Shown: positions 9,569 to 18,254 of the stretch, in pieces
How the letters are laid out: every line of letters begins with the position of its first letter
Numbering within the stretch: the first letter of the stretch is position 1
NCBI GenBank assembly: GCA_026989335.1
Contig: JALSJN010000032.1
Location: forward strand, 1-64,000
Reading direction: 5' to 3'
From: Thiotrichaceae bacterium
Lineage (GTDB): Bacteria; Pseudomonadota; Gammaproteobacteria; Thiotrichales; Thiotrichaceae
DNA length: 64,000 bases
Translations under genes and position numbers: made by a program
The notes under the pieces: model-generated
The model's database searches: none
The model's input: the letters and a program-made list of their open reading frames with translations, nothing else
What the model was told of the DNA's origin: nothing

Positions 9569-10738
9569 TCAAGCGAATAATGCGCTTATTTCTAAGCGTT
9601 CAATAAACCAATATAAAGCAATCATAGAAATCATTAAAGAAAGCGGATTCGTGATACGTGTTTTGTACCAAGGTTTGCCTTTAAACCAAAGGCCTAGCAA
9701 TAAAAAAGCGCTAAGAATAACCGTTAGTTGACCAAGCTCAACGCCGATATTAAAGCTAATAAGTGCAGTTCCAAAGGCGTAGTCGGGTAGGCCAAAGTCA
9801 GCAAGCACACTGGCAAAACCCAGACCATGTAATAAGCCGAAGGCGAAGACTAAAAATAAGCGCCAGTTGTGAAGGCGCTTTGCAAATATATTCTCGATGC
9901 CAATATAAGCAATAGAAAGCGCTATTAAAGGCTCTACAATAACCGAAGGCAGATTAATAATGCCATTCATGGCAAGCCCTAGCGTAATAGTGTGTGCTAC
10001 CGTAAACATGGTAATTTGCCAGAGTAATGGCTTCAATGCGGTAGAAAATAGAAATAAACCCAGAATAAATAAAATATGGTCGATACCTTTTGGTAGGATA
10101 TGTTCAAATCCCAATACAATGTAGTTAAGTACTGTCTTATAGAAAGGCTTGCGGGCAACAACCTCAGTTAAAGAAAGTGCTTCACTCGATTGGTTGTTTT
10201 TTAACCATTGCCACTCAGACCAGTGGTATTTTTGATTGGTTTTATCTACTTGGCGTAAGCGTACTGCGTTATCACCAAAGGTCATTGGATAAAACCACGT
10301 TACAGAGTTTGCGTATAAGTCCACTTTACCGGATAGTTTTATAACGCTAATACGAGGAACTTTTGTGTAACCAGCTTCAGGGATGGTCACTTGCTTTACT
10401 TTTAGTTGGATTGTCTTTTTATTATCATTATCATTAAGTTTTATCGTCTTGAGAAATTGTTTCTCAAAGGCGTCAAATTTTTTTGATAAAACGTTCGGTT
10501 GCATTTTCCTTAATAAATCATATTTTGCGGCGTTGGGGGAGTCCTTAGTATTTTTGTACCTCCCATCTATTTCAGTTAATAATGCCTCAATACTGGCACG
10601 AATTTCTATATCTATGACTCCTTGCCTGTTCACCGTAATTTCAACAAGAGCGGGCTTAACTACATCTGCAAAAGCTTGTGTTGATAAAAAAAATAAGACG
10701 AGTAAAAAGAGTTTTTTAACTGCTGAAAATAAAGGCAT
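9569..10738 (-). CDS. HupE/UreJ-type membrane protein with periplasmic N-terminal domain
   Basis: The product starts with a signal peptide (MPLFSAVKKLFLLVLFFLSTQAFA) when the ATG at 10738 is used; the longer frame would need a TTG without a ribosome site. Residues ~25-190 form a soluble, presumably periplasmic domain. The C-terminal half is a six-to-seven-helix membrane domain with GIDHILFILGLFLF, TVAHTITLGLAM and FGLLHGLGFASVL. These His-rich motifs are diagnostic of the HupE/UreJ family, whose better known members are metal (nickel or cobalt) carriers. It is divergent from soxB with about 144 bases between, which may point to joint regulation, but no functional link to thiosulfate oxidation is shown. 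The metal specificity is unknown. Confidence 0.8.
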   Translation of the reverse strand: MPLFSAVKKLFLLVLFFLSTQAFADVVKPALVEITVNRQGVIDIEIRASIEALLTEIDGRYKNTKDSPNAAKYDLLRKMQPNVLSKKFDAFEKQFLKTIKLNDNDNKKTIQLKVKQVTIPEAGYTKVPRISVIKLSGKVDLYANSVTWFYPMTFGDNAVRLRQVDKTNQKYHWSEWQWLKNNQSSEALSLTEVVARKPFYKTVLNYIVLGFEHILPKGIDHILFILGLFLFSTALKPLLWQITMFTVAHTITLGLAMNGIINLPSVIVEPLIALSIAYIGIENIFAKRLHNWRLFLVFAFGLLHGLGFASVLADFGLPDYAFGTALISFNIGVELGQLTVILSAFLLLGLWFKGKPWYKTRITNPLSLMISMIALYWFIERLEISALFA

Positions 10739-10882
10739 AAGAAGGTAAATTAAATTCCACAAAAAGTGTGTAGTATACTAAACTTGCTTCGTGTTCTTTG
10801 CAATTAAGAAGAACTCAAGAATTAATTCAACCAGTTTGAAATTTTAATTAGTCGAATCAGAAAGCCGTAGGAGAGTTGTAAC

Positions 10883-12823
10883 ATGGCCAATAAGCCAAAC
10901 AGAACAGAGATGAATAAACGTACTTTTTTAACGATTATGGCAGCAGGGTCTGCGGGTGCAGGCAGCTTGCCTTGGTTGATCGAAAATGCGTTAGCCGAAG
11001 ATAAAAAATCAGCGGCAACAATGCCAAAAGATTTTTACAGTGTCCCCAAAAAAGGCCAAGCACGAATCCTACACACAACCGATGTGCATGGGCAGTTATT
11101 GCCAGTTTACTTTCGTGAGCCGAATGTGAATTTGGGTGTCGGCCCTGCATTAGGCCGCCCGCCTCATATCGTAGGTAAGAAACTCCTAGAAAAAATGGAC
11201 TTACCTCTTGATGGCCCTGAGGCTTATGCATACACCTATTTAGATTTTTTCAATGCGGCTAAAAAGTATGGTAAAACAGGTGGCTATTCCCACATGAAAA
11301 CATTGCTTGATATGCTACGTAAAGATGCCGGAGGTATTGAAAATACCATTACACTTGATGGCGGTGATTTATGGCAAGGTTCGGGCACTTCCCTTTGGAC
11401 GCGTGGCGTAGACATGGTTGAAGCATCGAATATTTTAGGTGTCAACGTGATGATTGGTCATTGGGAGTTTACCTACAACGAAGCAGAAGTGCTTAGCAAT
11501 GTCGCTTTATTTAAAGGTGATTTCATCGGGCAAAATGTGCGTGTTAAAGAAGATTCTTTAATGGATGATAATTATGCTGAGTTAGTTGAAAAGAATGATG
11601 GCCGTGGTTTATTTGATGAAGATGCAGGCTATGCTTTCCAACCTTATGTTATGAAAAAGATTGGTGGCAAGCGTATTGCAGTTGTTGGTCAAGCTTTCCC
11701 TCGAACTGCTAACGCTAACCCACCAGAGTTTTTCCCTGACTGGTCATTTGGCTTGCGTGAAGAAGATATGTCGAACCTCGTTAAAAAGATTCGTGCTGAT
11801 GAAAAGCCAGATGCTGTCGTATTACTTTCACATAATGGCATGGACGTTGATGTGAAGATGGGCGAAAACGTCCCTGGTATTGATGCTATATTTGGCGGTC
11901 ACACGCATGACGGTATGCCAAAGCCGATCGAAGTTAAAAGCAAAGGTGGCAACCGATGTTTAGTCACTAATGCAGGATCAAACGGAAAGTTTGTTGGTAT
12001 TATGGACTTTGACTTCACCGATAATAAAGTCAATATGCACTACTCAATGAAGCCTGTTATTACCAATTGGCTACCTGCGGATAAAGAGATGGAAGCTTAT
12101 CTGTCTCAAATGCGTAGTAAAAAATACGATGAGAAAATTAATGAAGCGCGTAATGAAAAGTACAAGTTTAATAAATCACGTGTAGGTAAAACCTATGATG
12201 AAATCCTGACTGAAAAGCTGGCGATTGCAGATCGTACCTTATACCGCCGTGGTAATTTTATGGGTACATGGGATCAAGTTATGTGTAACGCCTTGCGCCA
12301 TGAATACAAAGCTGATATTTCATTCTCAGCAGGTGTTCGCTGGGGAACAAGCACCCTGAAAGGCGACTGGATAACCATGGAAGATGTGATGACACAATGT
12401 TCCATGACTTATGCAGAAACCTATACCAGTGAGATTACGGGTAAAGACTTGTTAGAGACCTTAGAGCAAATTGCCGATAACTTATTCGACCCAGACCCTT
12501 ACTTACAATCAGGGGGTGATATGGTGCGTGTGGGTGGTTTAGATTACACCATTGACCCTAGTAAAAAGTTATACAGCCGTATCACTGATGCGCGCCTCGA
12601 TAACGGCGACAAAATCGATCCTAAGAAAACCTATAAGCTAGCAGGTTGGGCAACTGTCAATCGTACACCAGATGGTCGTTTAATGTGGGATGTGGTGCGT
12701 GATTATATTGTTGCAACTAAAGGTAAAGATGATGTGCTTAAATTGCCGAAAATGAATCGCCCGAAGCTTGTTGGTGTTGGAGATAACCCTGGTATTGCTG
12801 ATTATGCAGGTGAAACTGCTTAG
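10883..12823 (+). CDS. soxB: Thiosulfohydrolase SoxB
   Basis: SoxB hydrolyses the sulfonate from SoxY-bound cysteine S-thiosulfonate in the periplasmic Sox thiosulfate-oxidation cycle, using a di-manganese site of the 5'-nucleotidase fold. The N-terminus has a Tat-like signal (NKRTFLTIMAAGSAGAGSLP). Metal-site motifs are in order: ILHTTDVHGQLLPVYFREPN, LDGGDLWQGSGTSLWTRG, GHWEFTYNE, LLSHNGMDVDV and FGGHTHDGMP. The 646-aa length is somewhat longer than many SoxB proteins. A TAGGAGAG Shine-Dalgarno sequence supports this start. No soxXYZAC genes lie in the window, so soxB is a solitary locus here. A clear terminator follows at 12859. Confidence 0.94.
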   Translation: MANKPNRTEMNKRTFLTIMAAGSAGAGSLPWLIENALAEDKKSAATMPKDFYSVPKKGQARILHTTDVHGQLLPVYFREPNVNLGVGPALGRPPHIVGKKLLEKMDLPLDGPEAYAYTYLDFFNAAKKYGKTGGYSHMKTLLDMLRKDAGGIENTITLDGGDLWQGSGTSLWTRGVDMVEASNILGVNVMIGHWEFTYNEAEVLSNVALFKGDFIGQNVRVKEDSLMDDNYAELVEKNDGRGLFDEDAGYAFQPYVMKKIGGKRIAVVGQAFPRTANANPPEFFPDWSFGLREEDMSNLVKKIRADEKPDAVVLLSHNGMDVDVKMGENVPGIDAIFGGHTHDGMPKPIEVKSKGGNRCLVTNAGSNGKFVGIMDFDFTDNKVNMHYSMKPVITNWLPADKEMEAYLSQMRSKKYDEKINEARNEKYKFNKSRVGKTYDEILTEKLAIADRTLYRRGNFMGTWDQVMCNALRHEYKADISFSAGVRWGTSTLKGDWITMEDVMTQCSMTYAETYTSEITGKDLLETLEQIADNLFDPDPYLQSGGDMVRVGGLDYTIDPSKKLYSRITDARLDNGDKIDPKKTYKLAGWATVNRTPDGRLMWDVVRDYIVATKGKDDVLKLPKMNRPKLVGVGDNPGIADYAGETA

Positions 12824-12858
12824 TTTTAATTAGAATAAATAGTAGCTAATATGTCATT

Positions 12859-12887
12859 ATAAACCCTCTTCGTGAGGGTTTATTTTT
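12859..12887 (+). terminator. Rho-independent terminator after soxB
   Basis: ATAAACCCTC, loop TTCGT, GAGGGTTTAT and then a T run: a 10-bp perfect stem 36 bases behind the soxB stop. Confidence 0.9.
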
Positions 12888-12947
12888 GTGTATGAACTTT
12901 TATAAACTGACTCTGTCTTATACCTATCGTACATTGAGATAATAACC

Positions 12948-13664
12948 ATGAATTTTACATTTTTTACTAAGACGTTTTTTCAAGCTGTAAGTGTAATTAC
13001 CTTTTTGTTACTGGCTCAATCTACAATGGCTCTACCTAAGGCTTTTCAAGCAAACTATAAAGTGTCAAAAGGGAGTTTAACCTTAGGTAATTTACATACC
13101 TCGCTAAAGTATTCCGGTAATAACTATTCTTACCATAAATATACTAAAGCAACTGGTTTTGCGGCCTTACTTACAGGGATAAGGATTACTGAAAATACGG
13201 ATGGACAGGTTTCAGGGCATATAATCACTCCTAAAAAATACTTGTTTAATCAGTCTAAAAGAGGTGGTGGAAAGGTCGATAATATTAACTTTTCACGAAA
13301 CACTGCAACGGGTAATTACAAGAAAAAATATTTTTCGGTTAAGACATCCGCAGATATTCAAGATAAAGCGTCTATGGAGTTACTTTTAGCCCATGACTTA
13401 AGCCAAAATAAATCTCAGCTTACGTATAATATTGTTACTCAGGGTGAGAAAACTCAGTACCGCTTTCAAAAGCTTGGAAATGAAAAATTAAAAACCCCAG
13501 CGGGTATTTTTAATACCGTTAAAGTCAAGGTCGTACGTTCTACCAATGCACGTGAAACAATCTTTTGGATGGCAAAAGAGCTAGATTACATGCCGGTAAA
13601 AATACGCCACCGAGAGAAGAAAGATGTTATTACTACGGTTATAAAAAACTATAAGAAATTATAA
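12948..13664 (+). CDS. DUF3108 family periplasmic protein
   Basis: A 238-aa exported protein with a signal peptide (hydrophobic residues ~12-28, cleavage probably after TMA). The mature part opens with FQANYKVSKGSLTLGNLH, the beta-rich start of DUF3108 proteins, a family of unknown function often exported in gammaproteobacteria. Later TPAGIFNTVKVKVVR and KIRHREKKDVITTVI match the family's C-terminal pattern, in which a factor of the substrate signal is carried by alternating strands. The gene has its own upstream spacer after the soxB terminator and is followed by a terminator shared with selO. No catalytic residues are apparent and I assign no function. Confidence 0.72.
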   Translation: MNFTFFTKTFFQAVSVITFLLLAQSTMALPKAFQANYKVSKGSLTLGNLHTSLKYSGNNYSYHKYTKATGFAALLTGIRITENTDGQVSGHIITPKKYLFNQSKRGGGKVDNINFSRNTATGNYKKKYFSVKTSADIQDKASMELLLAHDLSQNKSQLTYNIVTQGEKTQYRFQKLGNEKLKTPAGIFNTVKVKVVRSTNARETIFWMAKELDYMPVKIRHREKKDVITTVIKNYKKL

Positions 13665-13683
13665 GAGACTTTTTACTCGTCAG
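13665..13683. repeat. Possible tip fragment of family-1 element (copy g)
   Basis: Immediately after the DUF3108 stop comes GAGAC directly joined to TTTTTACTCGTCA, which are the tip and the subterminal segment of the family-1 element with the middle missing. It is short, so chance is possible, but its position right behind a plus-strand stop in a convergent gap is the same as for the larger copies. Confidence 0.35.
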
Positions 13684-13719
13684 TTTAAAAATAGAAATCA
13701 CATCGAAGGATTCTATTTT

Positions 13720-13743
13720 AGCCCCTATTTAGGGGCTTTTTTG
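13720..13743. terminator. Hairpin terminator between DUF3108 gene and selO
   Basis: AGCCCCTA, 2-base loop, TAGGGGCT and a run of T residues; the gene pair is convergent, so it mainly serves the plus-strand gene. Confidence 0.88.
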
Positions 13744-13767
13744 TTTTTGAGAATTATGAGTACTTAT

Positions 13768-15258
13768 TTAAGTTCCACAAAACGTCTGATGCACAACTTC
13801 CTCTGCCTTTGGGGGTAACATATAAGCTTCTTTGCCAGCCTGCAACTCATAAGGTTTTTGTAAAACAGCCTGTAGTTCATGAAATACCGTAAAATCATTA
13901 TTATCTTCAGCAGCGCGTATAGCGCGTTCGATTTGGTGATTTCGTGGAATATAAACAGGGTTAACTTGTCTCATCTTTATCATTCGTTGCGAATCAGTTA
14001 AGGCTTCAAGGTCAAGGCGTTTTTTCCATTTTTTCAACCAAGCGTTTGATTGCTTACTTTGTTTAAATATCCCTTGGAGTTGATTTTCTGCTTCTATGTT
14101 CTCTTTATAGTGAGGCAATTGAGATAAATAGAAAAAGGTAAGCGTAAAATCAGCTTGATTATCTTCCATGCAGTTGAGTAACTCATTGGCTAAATCTGCA
14201 TCAGTGTCATCTTTTAACTCAAGCCCTAGCTTATTTCGCATCCCGTTCAACCAATAGTTTTGGTATTGTTGTTGGTAGTTTTTTAGCAAACTTTCAGCAA
14301 TTGCCACGGCGACTTTCCCGTCTTCTTTTTCATCGATAAACAGTGGGAGCAATGTTTCGGCAAGGCGAGTTAAATTCCATTGTCCAATTTGAGGTTGGTT
14401 GTTATAAGCGTAACGCCCATTTCGGTCAATAGAGCTGTAAACTCGCTTGTATGAAAACTCATCCATAAATGCACAGGGCCCGTAATCTATCGTTTCCCCT
14501 GAAATTGCCATATTGTCGGTATTCATCACGCCGTGAATAAAGCCAAGATTCATCCATTGGGCGATTAGCTTTGCTTGTTTATCAATAACAGCTGCGAGAA
14601 ATGCAACATAAGGATTATCAGCATTTTTGGCTTGCGGGAAATGTCTGTCAATTTCATAGTTAGCGAGTTCTTTGACAGCTTCTTGATTACCTTGGGATGA
14701 GAAATATTCAAAGCTACCGACTCTTACAAAGCCTTTGGCGACACGGGTGATTACGCCACCAGCGACTAAACGTTCACGAGCGACTTCTTCCCCTGTGGTA
14801 ACAGCTGCGAGCGCACGGGTGGTTTCAACGCCTAGCTTGTACATAGTTTCACTGACTAAATACTCGCGCAAGACAGGCCCCAACGCAGAGCGCCCGTCAC
14901 CATTACGGGAGTAGGGGGTTGGGCCAGCGCCTTTGAGTTGGATATCGAATCGCTCGCCTTGCTTGGTGACTGTTTCCCCGAGTAGCAATGCCCTCCCATC
15001 ACCGAGTTGTGGGGAAAAGCCGCCAAATTGGTGTCCTGCATAAACGGTTGCCAGTGGTTCTGCACCTGTGGGTGTGAGGTTACCAGCAAAAACTTGCGCA
15101 AGTTTTTGCTGGTCAGACAAGTCTTCTGATACGCCTAACTGTTCAGCCAGCTCATGGTTAAAGATAATAAGTTTAGGATCTTTAACCTGTGTTGCTTGAG
15201 TGCGGCTGTAAAAATAATCAGGTAGTTGGGCGAATGTATTGTTAAATGTAAACTCCAT
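13768..15258 (-). CDS. selO: Protein adenylyltransferase SelO (YdiU/UPF0061)
   Basis: A pseudokinase-fold enzyme that transfers AMP from ATP to hydroxyl side chains of proteins and is linked to redox stress responses. The 496-aa length fits the bacterial SelO family. Recognisable segments are YAGHQFGGFSPQLGDGRALLLGE near residue 70-90, QLKGAGPTPYSRNGDGRSALG around 108-130, the LGFIHGVMNTDNMAISG catalytic loop analogue and DYGPCAFMDEF. The C-terminus ends QTFCGT, as in bacterial forms where cysteine replaces the eukaryotic selenocysteine position. The ATG overlaps the dbpA stop by one base (TAATG), so the two are translationally coupled. Confidence 0.93.
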   Translation of the reverse strand: MEFTFNNTFAQLPDYFYSRTQATQVKDPKLIIFNHELAEQLGVSEDLSDQQKLAQVFAGNLTPTGAEPLATVYAGHQFGGFSPQLGDGRALLLGETVTKQGERFDIQLKGAGPTPYSRNGDGRSALGPVLREYLVSETMYKLGVETTRALAAVTTGEEVARERLVAGGVITRVAKGFVRVGSFEYFSSQGNQEAVKELANYEIDRHFPQAKNADNPYVAFLAAVIDKQAKLIAQWMNLGFIHGVMNTDNMAISGETIDYGPCAFMDEFSYKRVYSSIDRNGRYAYNNQPQIGQWNLTRLAETLLPLFIDEKEDGKVAVAIAESLLKNYQQQYQNYWLNGMRNKLGLELKDDTDADLANELLNCMEDNQADFTLTFFYLSQLPHYKENIEAENQLQGIFKQSKQSNAWLKKWKKRLDLEALTDSQRMIKMRQVNPVYIPRNHQIERAIRAAEDNNDFTVFHELQAVLQKPYELQAGKEAYMLPPKAEEVVHQTFCGT

Positions 15259-16658
15259 TATTTAATCTCCCGTGCCTTAACATGGCGTCCTTTTATTTTA
15301 CCTTTGCCTTGGCGAAAATAACCAAGTGCTTTTGGGAGTGCCTCTTGCGCTATGGCAACATAACTGAGTTGTTCAAAAATATTTATTTTGCCAATTTGAG
15401 CGCTTGCTAAACCAGCGTCCTTCGTGAGTGCGCCTAACAGGTCACCGGGACGTATTTTATTTTTTTTGCCGGCATCAATTTGTAAGGTGGATACGTTTGA
15501 GTGGAGCGAAAAATCTAAAGCTTTGGTTAAAGAGTCGGTCGATTCATTGTGACAAGGTTTGCCCAAATAATCTTCAAGTGAAATGATTCGGGCTATTTCT
15601 GCTTCCGTATAAAGGCTTAGGGCTAAGCCTGTTTCGCCAGCGCGACCCGTGCGACCAATACGATGTGTGTAAATTTCTGCATCATGGGGAAGCTCATAAT
15701 TAATAACCGCTTGAAGTGACTTGATGTCTAGCCCGCGTGCAGCCACATCGGTAGCCACTAAAACAGGGCAACTGTTATTGCTAAAACGCACCAAAACTTG
15801 GTCGCGGTCACGTTGATCTAAATCACCATTTAGCGCTAGTGCCTGCACTTTGTTATGCTGTAAAAATTCTGCAATTTCATGGCACTGTACTTTGGTGTGA
15901 CAAAAAATCACGGTGCTTTTTAATTGGTAATGCGCTAGTAGATTAAGCAGTGTTTCTTTTCGTTGATAGTTATTGGTTTGGAAAAAGGCTTCTTCAATGG
16001 TGCTTTCTTCGTGTTTTTCATCCACTTTAATCACTACGGGGTCACGCTGGATAGAGCGACACATTTTTTTAATGGTATTCGGGTAAGTTGCGGAGAACAG
16101 AAGTGTTTGACGATTGTTTGGGGTTTGGTTGATTATATTCATAATCTCATCATAAAAGCCCATATCCAACATGCGGTCGGCTTCATCCAAGACTAAAGTT
16201 TCGACACTGCTTAAATCAAGGGTTGAACGACTCAGGTGATCTTTAATTCTACCAGGTGTGCCCACCGCAATATGTGCGCCATGTTCTAAGGAGTCTGCCT
16301 GGGGGCCTAGCGGCTTACCACCACATAAAACCACCAGTTTAATATTAGGAATACAACGCGCTAGCTGCCTAATTTCTTGGGCAACTTGGTCGGCAAGCTC
16401 ACGGGTAGGGCATAATACAAGTGATTGTAAGCCGAAAAATTTGGGGGTTATTTTTTGTAACACGCCGAGCCCAAACGCAACTGTTTTACCACTGCCAGTC
16501 TTGGCTTGCACAATGAGGTCCTTCTCCTCTAGGATTGAGGGTAAGCTGGATGACTGCACCGGCGTCATTGTTTGGTAGCCCAGTGAGTCTAAATTATCTA
16601 ACAATGTTTTAGAAAAGGGTAGGGATGAGAAGGAGTCGTCAGGCATGGCAGTGCTCAT
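15258..16658 (-). CDS. dbpA: ATP-dependent RNA helicase DbpA (DEAD box)
   Basis: A DEAD-box helicase acting in late assembly of the large ribosomal subunit. In order it has the Q motif (TMTPVQSSSLP), motif I AKTGSGKT, PTRELADQV, TPGRI, DEAD, SAT, and in the second RecA domain DVAARGLDI and HRIGRTGR. Residues ~390-466 (IRPGDLLGALTKDAGL to KGRHVKAREIK) form the DbpA-specific RNA-binding domain that recognises 23S rRNA hairpin 92. The 466-aa length is typical. It is the first gene of a coupled pair with selO. The spacer upstream to the metallohydrolase gene is about 127 bases. Confidence 0.92.
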   Translation of the reverse strand: MSTAMPDDSFSSLPFSKTLLDNLDSLGYQTMTPVQSSSLPSILEEKDLIVQAKTGSGKTVAFGLGVLQKITPKFFGLQSLVLCPTRELADQVAQEIRQLARCIPNIKLVVLCGGKPLGPQADSLEHGAHIAVGTPGRIKDHLSRSTLDLSSVETLVLDEADRMLDMGFYDEIMNIINQTPNNRQTLLFSATYPNTIKKMCRSIQRDPVVIKVDEKHEESTIEEAFFQTNNYQRKETLLNLLAHYQLKSTVIFCHTKVQCHEIAEFLQHNKVQALALNGDLDQRDRDQVLVRFSNNSCPVLVATDVAARGLDIKSLQAVINYELPHDAEIYTHRIGRTGRAGETGLALSLYTEAEIARIISLEDYLGKPCHNESTDSLTKALDFSLHSNVSTLQIDAGKKNKIRPGDLLGALTKDAGLASAQIGKINIFEQLSYVAIAQEALPKALGYFRQGKGKIKGRHVKAREIK

Positions 16659-16785
16659 AATGTATCAAAAGCTGTATTAAAGCACTCGGTGCGAGCTTTG
16701 AACAGAATCCTGTGTGCTAATATCTTAGATATAAACGTGGAGCCAAATTCGTGCTCATCGCGGTGTTTCAATATGAGAATTAGAG

Positions 16786-17739
16786 CTAGGGCTTAAAACG
16801 ATCTAAATCATTCGGAAAACTAACTGCACCGTGGTAATTGTTTTTAATGAGTCTTAGTGTTTCAGCTTCGAGATTGATGCTGCGCGCCATTAAATGCGTG
16901 AGTAAAAGATTTTTAACGTTAGCACGTTTGGCAATTTTTCCAATCGTTGTTGGTGTCATGTGCAGCAGGGCGGCTACACCTGTAGCATCTTCTGGGATAG
17001 CATTGTGCGCTACAAAAATATCGGTATTCTTAGCAAACTCAGGCATAGCGCCGAGTCGTCCACTCATATCACCAGAAAATGTAATGGAGCAACCTGCGAG
17101 CTCAACCCGATAACCTTGTGAAGGAAACGGCCCGTGGTGGGTTGATACTGTTTTCACGCGAATATTATTTTTGTTGTAGATAGTTTTGATCGTTAAATCA
17201 CTGTATGACCATTCGATATTTGCCACTTTAATTTTATAAGCACCGCGGGCTTCATTATCTAAAACATTCCCCAAATAAGGGTACATGCCTGCTTCACTGC
17301 CAATGGCTCGTTCGACAAATTGCTCCGCAGATGCTACAAATTTTGTTCCCGTTGGACCATAAACAAACAATGGTTTGGAGCGTTTGGTAAAAAAGGCACC
17401 TTTGATATAAGCAGGAAAGTCACTGCTGTGATCTACATGAAAATGGCTAAATAAAAATAAATCCACATCTTCAAAACTGGCTTTGCTCTGTTTAAAACGT
17501 TGCAAGCTACCTGCACCTGCATCAACTATCACACGGGCTTTATTATCCAGCCAGATAAGGTAGCCTGTAGAGGCTTGATCATCTAATAGTTCAGGGCCAC
17601 GAGAGCCCAGTATTTGGAGTTGTACTCGATTTGATTGGCATTTTGAAGGAATCACCTGAGTGGATGCGCTGAGAGCTGGGCTGGGTAAAAAAACAGAAGT
17701 AAACAACATTGCGAATGAAGAAGGTAGAAACAGATTCAT
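16786..17739 (-). CDS. Exported metallo-beta-lactamase-fold hydrolase
   Basis: A 317-aa protein with an N-terminal signal (about 25 residues ending SALSAS). The metal motif FSHFHVDHSSD (HxHxDH) sits around residue 100. Further ligands lie in the FSGDMSGR segment and the C-terminal LLTHLMAR, in the order expected for the fold. The arrangement resembles tRNase Z-like or arylsulfatase-type members (STHHGPFPSQGYRVEL, HMTPTTIGKIA), but periplasmic export argues against tRNA processing. The substrate is unknown. Its ATG directly abuts the stop of the upstream 17740 gene, so the two are coupled and probably act together. Confidence 0.75.
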   Translation of the reverse strand: MNLFLPSSFAMLFTSVFLPSPALSASTQVIPSKCQSNRVQLQILGSRGPELLDDQASTGYLIWLDNKARVIVDAGAGSLQRFKQSKASFEDVDLFLFSHFHVDHSSDFPAYIKGAFFTKRSKPLFVYGPTGTKFVASAEQFVERAIGSEAGMYPYLGNVLDNEARGAYKIKVANIEWSYSDLTIKTIYNKNNIRVKTVSTHHGPFPSQGYRVELAGCSITFSGDMSGRLGAMPEFAKNTDIFVAHNAIPEDATGVAALLHMTPTTIGKIAKRANVKNLLLTHLMARSINLEAETLRLIKNNYHGAVSFPNDLDRFKP

Positions 17740-18192
17740 TTATTTTGCCTTCTTTAAGACTAAAGTAACCTGCTTAATTTCTTTTGTTTGCAGATTAATT
17801 TCAGCCGCTTTATGCGATAAGCCATGCACCGTATCTTTGGCAATTACACGTATCGTTTTAATATCAGTGGGAATTTTCACACCTGATAAGTTACGTGTAA
17901 AAGGTTGTTCATTCACATGTGGATGGTACAAGGTACGTGTTCCAAATATTTTATTGTCTGCACCTATCACTTGCCATTCATTGGCATAATGATCCCAGCC
18001 TTTATCATCGTGCTTTAACGTTACTGCAAAAGTCCACGTTTTATCATTTTGTTGGTGAATCTTCACATCAACAACTTCAACTTCATTGGCATTAACTGTT
18101 GTTACATTAGCAGTAGTTAACAGAAGTGCCGAAAAGAGTAGAGCAATTGTTTTTTGTGGGAGGTGTAGGTGTTGAAATAGTTTCTTAACCAT
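17740..18192 (-). CDS. Hypothetical exported protein, partner of the MBL-fold hydrolase
   Basis: About 150 aa with a signal peptide (TIALLFSALLLTTANVTTVNA). The mature part has WTFAVTLKHDDKGWDHYANEW, then RTLYHPHVNEQPFTRNLSGV and VHGLSHKAAEINL, which read like a small beta-sandwich with conserved Trp and His residues. I do not recognise a named family with certainty. The ATG at 18192 is preferred because AGGAA lies nine bases ahead; the longer frame uses a TTG. It is the first gene of a two-gene unit with zero spacing to the metallohydrolase. A periplasmic role, perhaps in the same sulfur or ester chemistry, is conjecture. Confidence 0.55.
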   Translation of the reverse strand: MVKKLFQHLHLPQKTIALLFSALLLTTANVTTVNANEVEVVDVKIHQQNDKTWTFAVTLKHDDKGWDHYANEWQVIGADNKIFGTRTLYHPHVNEQPFTRNLSGVKIPTDIKTIRVIAKDTVHGLSHKAAEINLQTKEIKQVTLVLKKAK

Positions 18193-18254
18193 CGTCAAAG
18201 ATTCCTGTCATGTTAATATAGGCATAACATAACCATTACGAGTGATAAATACAA

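Noticed and set aside
10383-10748. 121-aa plus-strand frame opposite the HupE-type gene
   Set aside because: Antisense to a clear signal-peptide and domain structure; no homology features.
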